Assembly (NCBI GenBank): GCA_033439265.1
Contig: JAVTVX010000015.1
Location: forward strand, 23,613,947 to 23,677,946
Direction: 5' to 3'
DNA from: Dillenia suffruticosa
Taxonomy: Eukaryota; Streptophyta; Magnoliopsida; Dilleniales; Dilleniaceae
Length of the DNA stretch: 64,000 nucleotides
The position numbers and the translations under genes were made by a program. This document shows positions 22,301-32,569 of this stretch, piece after piece. Positions within the stretch are counted from its first letter, which is position 1, and each line of letters opens with the position of its first letter. The notes beneath the pieces were generated by a model. The model was not told the origin of the DNA. It did no database searches and saw only the letters and a program-made list of their open reading frames with translations.

Positions 22301-25300
22301 AGGAAACATTTTCTGGCAGTGGTAAGTTAACATTTCTTGGTGGATTTCTATTCTCTATTTTGACTTTTGGACCCTATCATGCATGTATTTTCTTTTTGTT
22401 ATTGGATGGTTAGTTTTCTTCCATTGGTGTTTAGCAGGACTTTTATAGAGTCATTTACTTCCACAATGAACTTAGTATTGTGCTAATACAGTTGAATTAA
22501 ACCATTATCATGGTTAACATTTCATCCTTATTCTCGTTATCCATCTCTAGTATTACCCCTGTCAGATGGCCAAGCTTATCTGCACCTTTCACTGATTTTG
22601 ATCTAGAGCCTGTCCAGAAAATTTGAATTTAGGCAAGAAGTTTTGTTGATTTTGATTATTTTTTGAAGAAGGGTAATATTGTAGACATTTGATTTGGGCC
22701 TGTTGTTGATAAAATGGGGCAATCATTGGATATAGTTTGTGTTTGTCTGTGTGTGGTGGGTTCTTAGTTTGTTTCTGAAGATTGCTTTGAGGAGCCATTG
22801 TCGATAAGGGGGGAAAAAGTGTTTGAGGCAACTGTGCCAATCCAAGATCCCTTTGTGCTCTGACTCACCAAATGAGTTACAATGATTTACATCCCGCAAT
22901 TAAATTCTTGTTACTCCCATCTTTAAAGCATTTGCAGTGGGACAATTGAAGATCCACTAACACCACCAAGACAAACTTCCCGTGGGAGAAATTTGCTCAG
23001 ATGATTCTGGTTGTAGTTTTTTTTTTTGGGGGGGGGGGGAGAAACAGAGACTTTGACAGTAAAAATAATGTTGATTATTAAAGTTTTTTCTTCAATTTCT
23101 GAAAATGAATTGATGTCTAGATAGCTGCAGGAGAATTGGAGCATATGCCATGCACATGGCATTTCAATTAAGATTCTTAATGGGGAGAGGAAATTTACTG
23201 TAGGGAGTACTTTGTTGACTTTCCAAGGGTGCTGTGGTTTTGTGTTGAATGGGCCAAACCACACAGAGGTTTATGTCATGTACTATTCTTCTTCTTTGTC
23301 ATTATTTCTTTAACTTATGTTTTCTTGGTCATGCATGTATTAGTTTCCTTTTTCTATCTTGACAAACTTAAATTTCTATGATCTTTTTTTTTTTAATTTA
23401 ATTTTATTCTGGGGGAGGGGGAGGAAGAAGAAGAAAAGATTTCGATTCAATGTTGAAAATGGAAAAAGAATTATAAAGGATGATAAGACATCCTCCTAGA
23501 AAGAAATAAATGTGTACAAAACTAAATGAAAGATAGAGCATTCAACTCAAGCAAGACTCCCTGTCCCCGTGCTTCTTAAAGCATCAGGAGTCAGAAGACC
23601 AAAATGTTACCAAGAAAATACTTTAATACATGTATAAGATGTCCACATACTTTCTAAAAATTTTTATTTAACCGTGTGGGCCTAGTTAGGTTGATATTTG
23701 ATATTCTTGAATCATGCAATGATTCTCCTCGATCCTAGCTAATTTTTGTTTGTTTGTTGTAAAAAGTCTCTTTCTTTCTAGCATATTTTCTAAATTACTT
23801 TTGTATGATTTCCATGAGAAACTTCTTTCTATCAAATATAGTATGATAAGGAAAAATCAGTAGACGATGCTGGCCCCTTTTGGTGCAAAAGACCTGCAAG
23901 GAAATTGTTGGTGTACAACAGTGACATCTTAAGAGCCTCCTATTGGATGAGTCCTTGAATTTTTATTTCCTTATTATTGCTTTTCATTTTGTCCAGGTTC
24001 GGCGAGAGATGTTATCTTAAAGTTTCCAGAGATATACTTGATGGACTGTACATTGAATGACTGCAGTTTGATCCTGAATCTAATTGGTCAGGTGCGTATT
24101 TATAAAGTCCACTGCATCTACCATTGTGTAACACTGTGTTTATAAAGATTTATTACTTGTCCCTCCTTGCATGTGTATTACTTATTCTATTTTTTTTTTT
24201 TTTGCCGTTACTTCTTGGAATTGTATAATATCTCATACTAGAATATTGTGGCATTGTTATGAACCCACAGCATCTCAAGACTATGGCATGATCGTAGATG
24301 TCGATGTTGGAAATTATAGTAAAGTCTTTCCTCATTATAGTTTTCTGTAATAAGTAGCAGAGTCTTTAGACTTGTCAAGTATTTCTTTTTGTGTTGCTTT
24401 CCATATTAGTCTAGCTACAGTTTTGGGATATGATCTTTTATTTAGCGAGAATAAAGAAAGATCATAGATGAGAAAATGAGGCGAAGATTTGAGTCCCTCT
24501 AAATCTCACAGATTGTAAGGTTTTCTCTGTGTCTTAGGTACCGAAGCCTTATTATATTAATCAATATAGACCACAAGGGTAGAAGATCCCTAAATGAGAA
24601 AAAGCCAAACACTCCCTGTTTTGATTATGAAGTAATCGCCCTATAACTTGATCCCAAAACACGGACCATAAAAGACTTGTAAAATTCTGGCCAACTTGCA
24701 ACCATCCAACAAAAGTTTGAATCATATTTGAAGATGTGCCGGGAAGAAAGGGCAAATGATGTAGTTGATTGTGAGCATGATTAGAAAGCCCATGAAGCCA
24801 AACAACAAGAGACAACTGCCAGAACAGAGGAATTATCTCGCGACCTTGCAGCTTTAAAACTGGGTGGTAGCAAAGCCCATTAGTGTTAATCGAAGCTATC
24901 AAAATTGCCAAGTTAGTAGAGATATAGGGTCTGGTTATACTGATACAGGGGCTTGTGTTCAAAGGTACTCCAAGCTTGACTTACCTTAGTTCAATGGGAA
25001 AGATGATCCATGAGGGTGAACATTTCTTCCGTCCTCAATTCACTCCAGAGGAAGATAAGGTTGGGCTGGCTTCTTTTCACTCAAAGGGGGATGCCTTTTG
25101 TGGTCTTTTAAGTTAGAGCATGACAGTTCTAGCATGACATGGGGAACTTTTTGAACTTTTGCGAGAAGGGTCCATTGATGATTATCAACAGTGATTTAAA
25201 CAATTATCTGATCGTGCTAGCGCACTCACCTTGGAACAAGAAGTTGGAATACTCATAAACCATCCCCAAGACTACATTGAGTGGAAGTAGAGTTATATCG

Positions 25301-28300
25301 GTCAACTGATTTGACAAGTCCAAATAAGTCTTGCTCAACTTCATGAGATAAGAGTGTGGCATCAATCTACCAATCCACCCTTCGAAAGAAATGGTAACAA
25401 CTCTTCAATCCAAAACTGTTTATCAAACAATCATCTAGAACTGAAATGGAGGAGCAATGGGCAAGGGGCTTTGGTTTGATTGTAAAACATTTTGTTTGGT
25501 TAGAAATTACGGATGAGATGAAGCTGAGTGGATCAAAGGAGCGATGAGTTGATAATTCTGATGAGCAAAAGAATTTTCCATTTATGCCCCAGGTGCAAGG
25601 ATACATCAAAGGAGAATCCCCATGCCAGGTTGAACTTCACATGTTGTCGGAAGATGTGGGCAACATGCACATTGCTCTCTATCTTTTGTATGTGAGGGCA
25701 ACATGTTGTCAAGGTTAGAACTGACGTTACAGACTATAACATCTCAAAGATTATTGCATGGTTATAAAGATTCACATTTATTCAATGGGGGCAATTATAG
25801 TTTGCTCTTTCCTTATTATAGGTTGCCATAATAAGTAATAGGACTCTTGAGACTTTGCTTGTTAAGACTTTCCTTTGTTATTATTTTTCATATTAGTTTA
25901 GTTTTTGAGATTTTACCTTTTATTTGTAGCAAGAACAAAGGAATTATTATGTCTACCTTTTATACTTAAAGGAAGATTATTGTTGGAAAAAGTAAGTAGA
26001 ATTCTCTCAAGGTTTGACTCCCTAAAGACTCAAAGATCATGAAGTTCTCTAATGAGATTTAGAGAATGCAAGGTTCTCTCTAGCGGACCCTTGTCATATT
26101 AATTAATATAGATCAAAGGAGGAGAAAATTTCTAAATCAAAACAGGCCAACCAATCCTCATTTTGATTACCAAGTTAATCACCTTATAGCCTTATAATTT
26201 GACCTGAGACTTATGACGTTGACACACATTCAGTTAAATATTTTCCTTTAAAATAAATTTTGTATGATCTTTTAAATCACTCTCTAAACCGTAATTGCAC
26301 TTAACTACCCTAAAAAAAATTTAAATAATATTCCATATCTCCCATAGGTGAACGATGTTAGCTTTCGAGCAAATTCACAAAATTCTCAACCAACATGCTT
26401 TTGGATTTTGATTTCTTGATAATTTTTCATCAAATTCAACCCTAACTTTATTTTTTTTGTTATGATTCCACATCTCATGTCCGAATCTGCTCTCAAGACA
26501 TTATTCATTGGAATTGTGCAATCCACACCTGGCAAAAATCCTCATGAATGAGCCTTGTTAACAAATTTGGAGACCAGAAATGGTATCGCTATGAAAAATC
26601 AAGTTTAAGGATCAAGTTTGGTTTAAAATTATTGCTGAAGCAGGGAAAAATCAAAATCCAAAGTGTACTTGCCCAAATTTTGATGAATATTTCATTGGAA
26701 AGCCAACATGGTTTACTTGTGAGGGACATTGAACATAGTTTTGAAAGTTTGAGCGTAATTAAGTGCTATAAAATTGAGGGATGATTTGAAAATACATGTA
26801 AAGTTCAAAGGGATATTTGTGGATTTGGCCTTCAGAATTTGATTTTATGCTTCTATTTGCATTTTGGTTTATCATGATATTGTAGTCTACACTTCTGGTT
26901 ACTTTAGCGATGATCCTCATAAATATCAAGCAAACGCCTCAGGAGTGGACTAGGGCCACACCATTCGTCATGCCAAAAGGAGTTTCTTTTCCCATTCCCC
27001 ATCTTAAACTCCAGTGTGCCCCTATAAGTTTCCCACCCTCTCCTTATCTCCTTCCAAACAGCTACTTCATAAGGCCTGACGGTTTCATTAGACATCTAAA
27101 CCCTAAAAGAAGTCTCATATTTTGCCATAATAACCTTTTTGTACAGCAAGCTTTCTCATCTAAGATCCAAAAAAAATCAACCGAGGATCTCATGTCAAGC
27201 CCCCTTTCAAGTTTATTTCATTATGAATTCAATATTATCTAATCGTTCATTAAAGAACAAACTATGAAGGGCTAATATCATTATAGTTTATGACTATCTT
27301 AAGATCTATTTCTGCATTCTAATTTAATATTTGATATTTGAAATATTTTATTAAAAAAATCAATACCTCATATTAGGTTTGACATATCAAAACTTTTGAA
27401 TTTATGCATGAAGCACATATGCACCAAAACTAGTTTCAAAAAGAAGAAGAATAATATCCTGTGTTTTATCATTCTGTCTAGGAGGAATATTGATGAGGAT
27501 GTTTTAGAGTTTATGGAGTAATCATCCGTATCCACTGAATTCAAGAGTTCTATCGAAGTATAAGACATCAAAAATAGTTCTTCTGTCACAGTCTCATTTG
27601 TGCGTTGTACCTCAATGTAATCGGATAATGTAAATGACTATTGGAGGGCTTTAAAAAGGAAAGTATTTTATGGTCATAATTTTCTTTTCTGTTGGTATTC
27701 TCAAAACATGCAGAGAGAACTTTACCCAGCTCTGATGTTATTCCCTGCGGAGAGGAAAAATGCCGTTTTGTATGAAGGACATATGGCCGTAAATGCTATA
27801 TTCAAGTTTATAGCTGAGCATGGAAGCACTTCACATTATCTAAATGGAAATAAAGGTACTTCCCTGGCAAAATCTCCATAATCTTTTACATTGTTTGGGT
27901 CCCCTTCTTGTACATGCCTCTCCCATTGTCAGGTCATCTTGCAGTCTGAAGCATTTAGCTGGGTAGTGGGCAAAAATATATCTATGTACTTTATAGCTCC
28001 ATTGTGCATTACCAAAATTTAAAGGGTCTTTTCTGTCCATTATAGTTTCTTACATTACAAGCTTTGGATTTGATTCTGCAATCGGTTTGTTACCCATATG
28101 ACTCTCTTGGTGTTCTTAAACTGCTTGCTGCTCATGCCTATGAACTGGTTGCATGAGATTCTGATATTGGGAAATTCCTGTTCACAGTCACCATGATATC
28201 TTGTTTTCTTTTGCTTTTCTCAATGTGCTCTCACTTCTTCTGGTCATCAATTGCAAGATCTAACTTTTATGTGGCGGAGAGTAGTTACTTTATATATTAG

Positions 28301-31300
28301 GAAATGTAATTTTTTAGGTTTAGGAGATTATTTGATGGAGCTTGTTTCTAGCTAAAGAAACTGATGTTATTGAACTTGTATGAGGACTGATGAAGAAAAT
28401 TTTGGGGACTTGATAGACAGAAATTTGTATCTGCTTCCAACTAATGAAAGCAAATGGTCAAAAAAATAAAAATAAAAAATAAAACTAGTAAATTGGCCAA
28501 GGATAACAAATCTAATGGGAAGGAATATTCAAATTTAGGACCGTTAGAAAATATGAAGCTATGCAAGTACCTTTCAAATTTACCGAAGGGTATGGAGTGA
28601 GAAAGTCTTTAGAAATTGCTGGCTTTTCATAACATGAGGGTGCATGTCAATAAAGTTTATATGTTGTGAATGATTCCTACATATTTTGGGGGTTCTGTGG
28701 TCATATGCCTTGGGATGTGATAGATAATTGTGCTAAGGGATGGGGGGGAAGATGAAATCTTGCAAGTTACTCATGAGTCTATCCCTCTGGCCTATAATTT
28801 TTTGGTTGATCAGGATGACAGTTCCTACATCTCCACAGGGCCCTCTAGGCTGCTGTGTACTTCTTGTTTAGGCTAGCTGAAGGGAAAGGATTGGTCACAT
28901 ATTTGTAGGTTCCTGAAAGTAATTTAAAATCTCATACTCTGATGATTTGTTGCTCTCTTGAGCTATTTTTATTTTTTATTGGAAAAGGATCGTATTGCTC
29001 TCAAGTGGAAATTATATAGAGTGAATTGCAGATATAAAGGAAGGAATAACAAAGTAAAAAGTTCCTAGCTGTGAATGGCTTGAACATAAGAGTTGGTGCC
29101 AAAGAACAGAATGGGAGAGTTCTCTATTTTGTGTACTTATTTGAAGAAAATTATGGTTAAACTTGATTGGAGCAATAATTAGCTTGTTTCATATCAGAAA
29201 AATTAGATGATATAAATATTGCATCATTTAGGATGTTTGAGTATTGATTTGTGGGACTGATTTAAAGCAGAAGGTTTGGACATGGGTATAATTTTATTTT
29301 CCCTTTCCTCAATAAACGAGGAGATATTAGACTTCCGAATCCTGCAATACATAATGGGATGTTAAAAAGGAAAGAAATAATAAGAAGCCTCTAGCTTATC
29401 GATTGACTTAAGAACCATATGAAGAGTTTACAACTACTATGTAGTGGGCTTGGAGAAAAAAATATGTGTGAGCTAGCTACATGAAAAATTATGTTCTTTC
29501 CTTTGGGATCCATGGCATTAGAGAAGGAGCAATGAAGATTTTGTTGGATTCATTAACTTCTTTGCCACCAGATTAATGCAGATGGTAAACATATTTCATA
29601 TACTGAATAAGTTTGATTTGCTGATGTTCCCTAATAGATAACAAGGGCAAGTAACATTCATTAACGAGTGAAATAGAATTTAGGCAACTATAAAATCCTT
29701 CCCTATGGTTTGCCCATTTGGCAACTACAACCCCTCCCCCCCCCCAAAAAAAAGAAAAAAATTATAAAACTACCAAGGAGTCCCTTGTGGTTTGCTCTTT
29801 TATCAAATTACTCCCTCTCCATCAGTTGCCCTGTTAAATATGCACATGCTGCAGACACTATGCTATTTCCCCTTCATTTGTTATCACCCCTATACCCCTA
29901 ACTCATTTTCTGTCTGACAAATTTTCTTTAATTTTTCAACTTACTTCAAAACTCTTGGTCCTAATCCATAGTCAATCACCAAGTCGACGCTATTGTGGAT
30001 TAATCAGTAGGAGAATCTAAATAAAGGACGATTAACTCAAGTGAAAATAAATTTTAATGAGTTAAGTGAGAGAGGGAGCATTTTGCTAATTAAATAAATT
30101 ACAAGGGGCTTTGTAAACAGAAAAATCACAAGGGGTACGTTGCATTCTGCTTTAGAATTTAACAATGAGCGAATCAGGGAAACATTTTCAAAATTTGTTA
30201 CATGGGCCTAATTCGAAAATACAAGTACTCTTTATGTAAATAATTTGTATTTTGCATTCAGGGCTTATGGGTAAGAAATTTAAAGGGTGAATACATGGAA
30301 TAAGTTGCCTAAGATTGTGTGGAAGGAGAGAAGAGAAATCGACAAAAGATCCATAAGAACATATTAGAGGAATAATGTACCATAGCCAACAAATAATTTC
30401 CTTCCAACTTATGTAAAGATTTTCCCATCATGAAAGAGAATAAGAAAAAGACTTACTTTTGCGAGTGATGTTCTTAGATAATCACTTTATTGTAGTTCAA
30501 GCTTTGTGCCAATAGCTGGAGCATTGGGGCATTTTCCTTTTAACTGTATGCCTCTTTTATATTTGTTCCTGCACAACTTGACATTAGAGTGCAGCACATC
30601 TGTTCAAAATAGTTATTTGAGTGCAAAATTTGTGCTTACTGAATTATTTGATTGGTGGCAGTTGGCAGCAACTTTAAGGAGTATCCCTTTTCCAGCACAT
30701 CACCTCCTGAATAATTTATCTGATGATTGCAATATCTATTCCTGAAATCATGTAATCAGCCTTCTTGTTTCTCCTGTTTTGGTAGGATTACTGTGGAATG
30801 AGGCAGAAAGCGGAGGCAAGGACACTGACCTATCTGTAGATGCATCACCAATGTCAGTTCAGGAGAAAACTTGGATTGCAGAAGACAATCACCATGAAAT
30901 CATTAGAAAGAGGAGGATCCCAAACGGAGCTGTTAGCTACCATCATACTAGATCTCAAACATCACATGGCTTGCATGAATCAGTGCCTCATGTGGTTGCT
31001 GGATCCATTCTACTTGCTACTGACAAACTTCTCAATGCACACCCTTTTGATAAATCCAGAATCCTAATAGTCAAGGCAGAAAACAATACAAGATTTGAAG
31101 GTCTAATTATCAATAAGCACATGAGTTGGGACACTCTTAATGAACTGGAAGGGCTGGAAATCCTCAGGGAGGCCCCGTTGTCCTTTGGGGGTCCAGTCAT
31201 AAGACATCAAATGCCTCTTGTGTCTTTAAGTCGGAGGTTTATACAAGATCAGTACCCAGAAGTTGTACCTGGTGTTTATTTTCTTGACCAAACCGCTACA

Positions 31301-31465
31301 ATTCATGAAATTGAAGAACTAAAATCAAGAAACCAATCTGTATCTAGCTTGTGGTTTTTTTTGGGGTACTCGGTTTGGGGTTGGGAGCAATTGTTTGATG
31401 AGATTGCTGAAGGTGCCTGGAACTTAATGAATGATAGTTCAGGATCAGCACTGGATTGGCCATGA
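13091..31465 (+). CDS. Secreted/ER thioredoxin-fold protein with C-terminal AlgH/YqgE (DUF179) domain, eight exons
   Basis: Exons 13091-13316, 14231-14653, 19438-19511, 19613-20011, 20998-22321, 23997-24091, 27714-27855 and 30786-31465 join in frame to about 1120 residues. An N-terminal signal peptide (hydrophobic [11 protein letters not shown] then an LG repeat) predicts entry to the secretory pathway. The first thioredoxin-like module carries PWSGES where WCxxC would be, so its site is cysteine-less; exon 4 has FAGCPIC; exons 5-7 form a complete thioredoxin domain with WCGFC at about 777-781 and a YPALMLFP stretch holding the likely cis-proline. Residues about 964-1095 form a DUF179/UPF0301 domain ([30 protein letters not shown]). 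This architecture matches a conserved plant family (Arabidopsis At3g19780 is the relative I recall). Its function is unknown; a redox or protein-folding role is inferred. Introns 2 and 6 carry retrotransposons, yet the frame is intact. Confidence 0.9.
13317..14230. other. Thioredoxin-gene intron 1, no element recognised
   Basis: 914 bp of AT-rich intron between donor GTAAGA and acceptor ATATAG. No coding or repeat features are seen. Confidence 0.6.
14231..14653 (+). CDS. Thioredoxin/DUF179 gene exon 2
   Basis: The acceptor ATATAG|GG restores a Trp codon, giving [14 protein letters not shown], the degenerate active-site region. Two in-phase donors are possible: GGTA|GTAAGT (edge 14653, chosen for its better consensus) and AAAG|GTAGTA (edge 14650). 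They differ by one codon. Confidence 0.85.
14654..15034. other. Start of intron 2, no element recognised
   Basis: Intron sequence between exon 2 and the truncated edge of the gypsy element. No protein similarity is recognised on either strand. Confidence 0.5.
15060..16836 (-). pseudogene. Gypsy pol remnant (zinc knuckle, protease, reverse transcriptase)
   Basis: It opens with a knuckle-like [11 protein letters not shown] (first Cys lost from the ORF start), then protease [11 protein letters not shown] (about 16550-16580), a linker, and reverse transcriptase from about 16020 to 15434 with [13 protein letters not shown] and [10 protein letters not shown] frame change near 15740-15790 and stops near 15410-15430 and 16512 break it. 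It continues to the thumb ([13 protein letters not shown]) and ends in the first part of RNase H. Confidence 0.85.
16860..17907 (-). pseudogene. Gypsy gag remnant
   Basis: It starts at an ATG complementary to 17905-17907 ([17 protein letters not shown], a chromovirus-like coiled-coil start), then breaks into at least three frames down to a Gly/Pro-rich stretch near 16900. It would encode the particle protein but is not translatable as one frame. Confidence 0.65.
17985..18412 (-). repeat. 5' LTR of the intron-2 gypsy element
   Basis: On the minus strand it begins TGTTAA and ends TTAACA, perfect 6-bp terminal inverted repeats of TG...CA type. A TATA box (TATAAATAG) lies at 18175-18183. The primer-binding site beyond 17985 (TTTGGTCTGACC) does not match the usual initiator-Met site and I could not assign its tRNA. 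Confidence 0.8.
18757..19250 (+). repeat. Intronic tandem repeat, three diverged copies
   Basis: A unit of up to ~185 bp, containing CCTGAATTCCTAAACCTAAT and TGAACTTTGTTCCAG, occurs at about 18762-18940, 18947-19066 (partial) and 19068-19250. It lies in intron 2, 200-700 bp before exon 3. No protein or known transposon is recognised. Confidence 0.7.
18976..19022. mobile_element. Micro-insertion of oligo(T)+GGTGATA with a 16-bp target duplication
   Basis: TAATCCTTAATATTAT occurs at 18976-18991 and again at 19007-19022, flanking only 15 bp (T8 GGTGATA). A perfect 16-bp duplication around an oligo(T)-ended insert fits target-primed reverse transcription that aborted almost at once. Confidence 0.6.
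19438..19511 (+). CDS. Thioredoxin/DUF179 gene exon 3
   Basis: A 74-base exon between TTTGCAG and AAG|GTGGCT, encoding [14 protein letters not shown]...NKIEK, phase 1 in and phase 0 out. It is a short polar linker. The exon is inferred from splice sites and phase. Confidence 0.75.
19613..20011 (+). CDS. Thioredoxin/DUF179 gene exon 4
   Basis: 133 codons from acceptor ATATAG|CGGATG to donor GAG|GTATAC. It contains [17 protein letters not shown], a CxxC-bearing segment that resembles a thioredoxin active site without the Trp. Confidence 0.85.
20012..20997. other. Intron 4, no element recognised
   Basis: AT-rich intron of 986 bp ending in T-rich sequence before TTTGTAG. Short reading frames here have no recognisable similarity. 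Confidence 0.55.
20998..22321 (+). CDS. Thioredoxin/DUF179 gene exon 5 (WCGFC thioredoxin site)
   Basis: The acceptor is TTTGTAG|CTTGTAGG; an alternative AG seven bases on would put TAA in frame, so the first was chosen. It encodes a second thioredoxin-like fold ([12 protein letters not shown]), a long polar linker, and the start of the canonical domain with [16 protein letters not shown]. The donor is AGTG|GTAAGT, phase 1. Confidence 0.9.
22322..23996. other. Intron 5, only homopolymer tracts
   Basis: The intron contains an oligo(T)-oligo(G) junction at about 23019-23040 and a purine-rich tract near 23410-23440. No recognisable transposon or RNA gene. Confidence 0.55.
23997..24091 (+). CDS. 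Thioredoxin/DUF179 gene exon 6
   Basis: A 95-base exon (acceptor TGTCCAG|GT, donor CAG|GTGCGT) encoding [20 protein letters not shown], the strand following the active-site helix of the third thioredoxin domain. Confidence 0.85.
24255..24663 (+). repeat. Left LTR of the intron-6 gypsy relic
   Basis: It starts about TGTTATGAAC and ends near ATAACTTGATCCC. It aligns along its length with the right copy but with many substitutions and indels, so the insertion is old. Confidence 0.55.
24950..25340 (+). pseudogene. Gypsy gag-domain fragment
   Basis: Broken plus-strand frames contain recognisable Retrotrans_gag words ([28 protein letters not shown]-like LEHDSS; DDYQQ-like [13 protein letters not shown]). 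Many stops and frameshifts. Confidence 0.6.
25722..26214 (+). repeat. Right LTR of the intron-6 gypsy relic
   Basis: Partner of the left LTR. It has an extra ~30-40 bp segment around 25950-26000 (GTCTACCTTTTATACTTAAAG). Confidence 0.55.
26225..26840. mobile_element. Foldback / MULE-like non-autonomous element
   Basis: About 240 bp at the left (26225-26460) matches the reverse complement of the right (26620-26840) with many mismatches: shared strings include AAATAT..CCTTT, TTTTAAATCA, GCACTTAA, ATGTTAGCTTTC and TTTGGATTTTGATTT. Long imperfect terminal inverted repeats with no coding capacity fit a Mutator-like foldback element. Its outer left edge touches the right LTR of the gypsy relic. No target duplication found. 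Confidence 0.5.
26904..27095 (-). mobile_element. L1-type LINE scrap in intron 6
   Basis: Minus-strand translation contains [11 protein letters not shown] and [19 protein letters not shown], matching the stretch between reverse transcriptase and the zinc-binding domain of plant L1 ORF2. Only ~190 bp is recognisable. Confidence 0.65.
27714..27855 (+). CDS. Thioredoxin/DUF179 gene exon 7
   Basis: It encodes [22 protein letters not shown]...[18 protein letters not shown] holds the likely cis-proline, and the rest is the last strand and helix of the thioredoxin fold. Acceptor CATGCAG, donor AAAG|GTACTT, phase 1. Confidence 0.88.
27856..29679. other. Left part of intron 7, little recognised
   Basis: AT-rich intron. 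One possible micro-insertion is seen near 28949-28996: TTGCTCTC flanks a T-rich segment ending GGAAAAGGATCG. Otherwise no features. Confidence 0.5.
29680..30170. mobile_element. MITE/MULE-like repeat in intron 7
   Basis: The left end (CCTTCCCTATGGTTTGCCCATTTGGCAACTA) and right end, reverse complemented (TACCCCTTGTGATTTTTCTG...ACAAAGCCCCTTGT), share the CCCCTTGTGGTTTG-type repeat typical of some plant Mutator-like elements, and the motif recurs inside (GTCCCTTGTGGTTTGCTC). The match is partial and no target duplication was found. Confidence 0.35.
30786..31465 (+). CDS. Thioredoxin/DUF179 gene exon 8 (DUF179 domain)
   Basis: The terminal exon (acceptor TTGGTAG) encodes a polar linker then the AlgH/YqgE domain: [83 protein letters not shown]. 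It ends ...SALDWP-stop. The domain is complete compared with bacterial YqgE. It has no obvious catalytic motif. Confidence 0.92.
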
Positions 31466-32429
31466 GGAAGACTTGTCTTTTCATTGATAGATGTCTTAAC
31501 CTTACAAAAGCAGCACACTAGAGGAGCTGGCAAACTTTGAAGAGCATGAGCGATTAAGAGGTCGGCTAGGACATGTGCATGAAAGTTGAATGATTCAATT
31601 TTCAACACAAAATGAGCTTGAGGTTTCGTTGGTTCCATTGTTGAGGTTGTTATGAGATTTTGCTAGTTGTATCCCTTCATTCAGATACCATCAACGGTAT
31701 GGAATTTGAATTTGATGAGATAGGCTTTCTTCCCTAAATCTTCTCTGCAAGCTGTGGATGACAGTCCTTTTTCTTTTTGCTAAGCTGTTTTGACCAAACT
31801 ATGTATGTAATGACTAGAGAGGATGGACAATACAGAAGGGAGGTTCCCCAGGAACCTAAGCTGCTCCCTAAATGAAGTTGAAAATAGATGGATGACATAT
31901 CCTCTTGTTCTGGCTTTTGAGAAAACTATCCTTCGAAATTGGAATTGGATGATGAGTTTGTATTGGGGTTAATCCATCAGCTTTCTCTGAAGTGCAGCCA
32001 ATCTGGTAATTCATTTTCCAGGGTTTGCCGAAATTGAGCTAAAATAGTCTTACTTCCAATTTTCCTTATAGATTTTGTCCTTGCATTTTTGTTTCTAGCT
32101 ACATTAATTTTTTTTTTTCTCTTCATTTCTGTCATGTTTATTTTTTGTAACATATCTTACTAATTAGGGGTGGCTGCAATGTTTCTTTTTTTTTTTTGGT
32201 CCCCTGGCTGCAATGTTTCTGCAATGCTTCGTTCCTTTCCATTCCGTTCCTTTTTATTCCTTATTGCCTCTGCAATTTCTTTTAGATGCCCAAAGGACAT
32301 TGAACTTCATGTATATTTATTAAAAACCCTAATTGAAAGTTGATGCTTTGAGGTTTAAATCTCTCCCACAATTATTTAGTACGTTTTTCAAGCTGCTTTG
32401 TGTGGTTTTCGTTGTTGTTGGGCTTTGCA
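31466..32429. other. 3' untranslated region and flank of the thioredoxin/DUF179 gene
   Basis: No further coding sequence. Contains T-rich tracts and a micro-insertion at 32171-32220 (listed separately). The right end meets the L1 element's tail. Confidence 0.6.
32171..32220. mobile_element. Micro-insertion of oligo(T)+GGTCCCC with a 16-bp target duplication
   Basis: TGGCTGCAATGTTTCT at 32171-32186 is repeated exactly at 32205-32220, flanking 18 bp (T11 GGTCCCC). Same form as the insertion at 18976-19022. Confidence 0.6.
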
Positions 32430-32569
32430 TTTTTTTTCTTTTTCTTTTTTTTCCTTTTTTTTTTTTTTTTGGTACTGGGATGAGAAAAAAAACGAAACAA
32501 AACAAAAGGGACGGCAAAACAAAACAAGAGTAGACTATCTCCTACGGGTGTTATCGCCCCTTAATCTGA

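Larger units (their letters stand above)
24255..26214 (+). mobile_element. Degenerate Ty3/gypsy relic (two LTRs around a gag fragment) in intron 6
   Basis: Two diverged direct repeats, about 24255-24663 and 25722-26214, share strings such as CATCTCAA, AATTATAGT and the order TATTAAT.AATATAGA...AAATTTCTAAAT. Between them, 24950-25340 reads in broken frames as a Retrotrans_gag domain: FNGKDDP, a [23 protein letters not shown] stretch, then the words LTLEQEVGI. Only ~1 kb of interior remains, all gag. LTR edges are approximate and no target duplication was fixed. Confidence 0.65.

Noticed and set aside
22589..22840. Minus-strand Pro/Gln-rich frame in intron 5
   Set aside because: Low-complexity intron sequence, no start context or splice partner, no recognisable domain.
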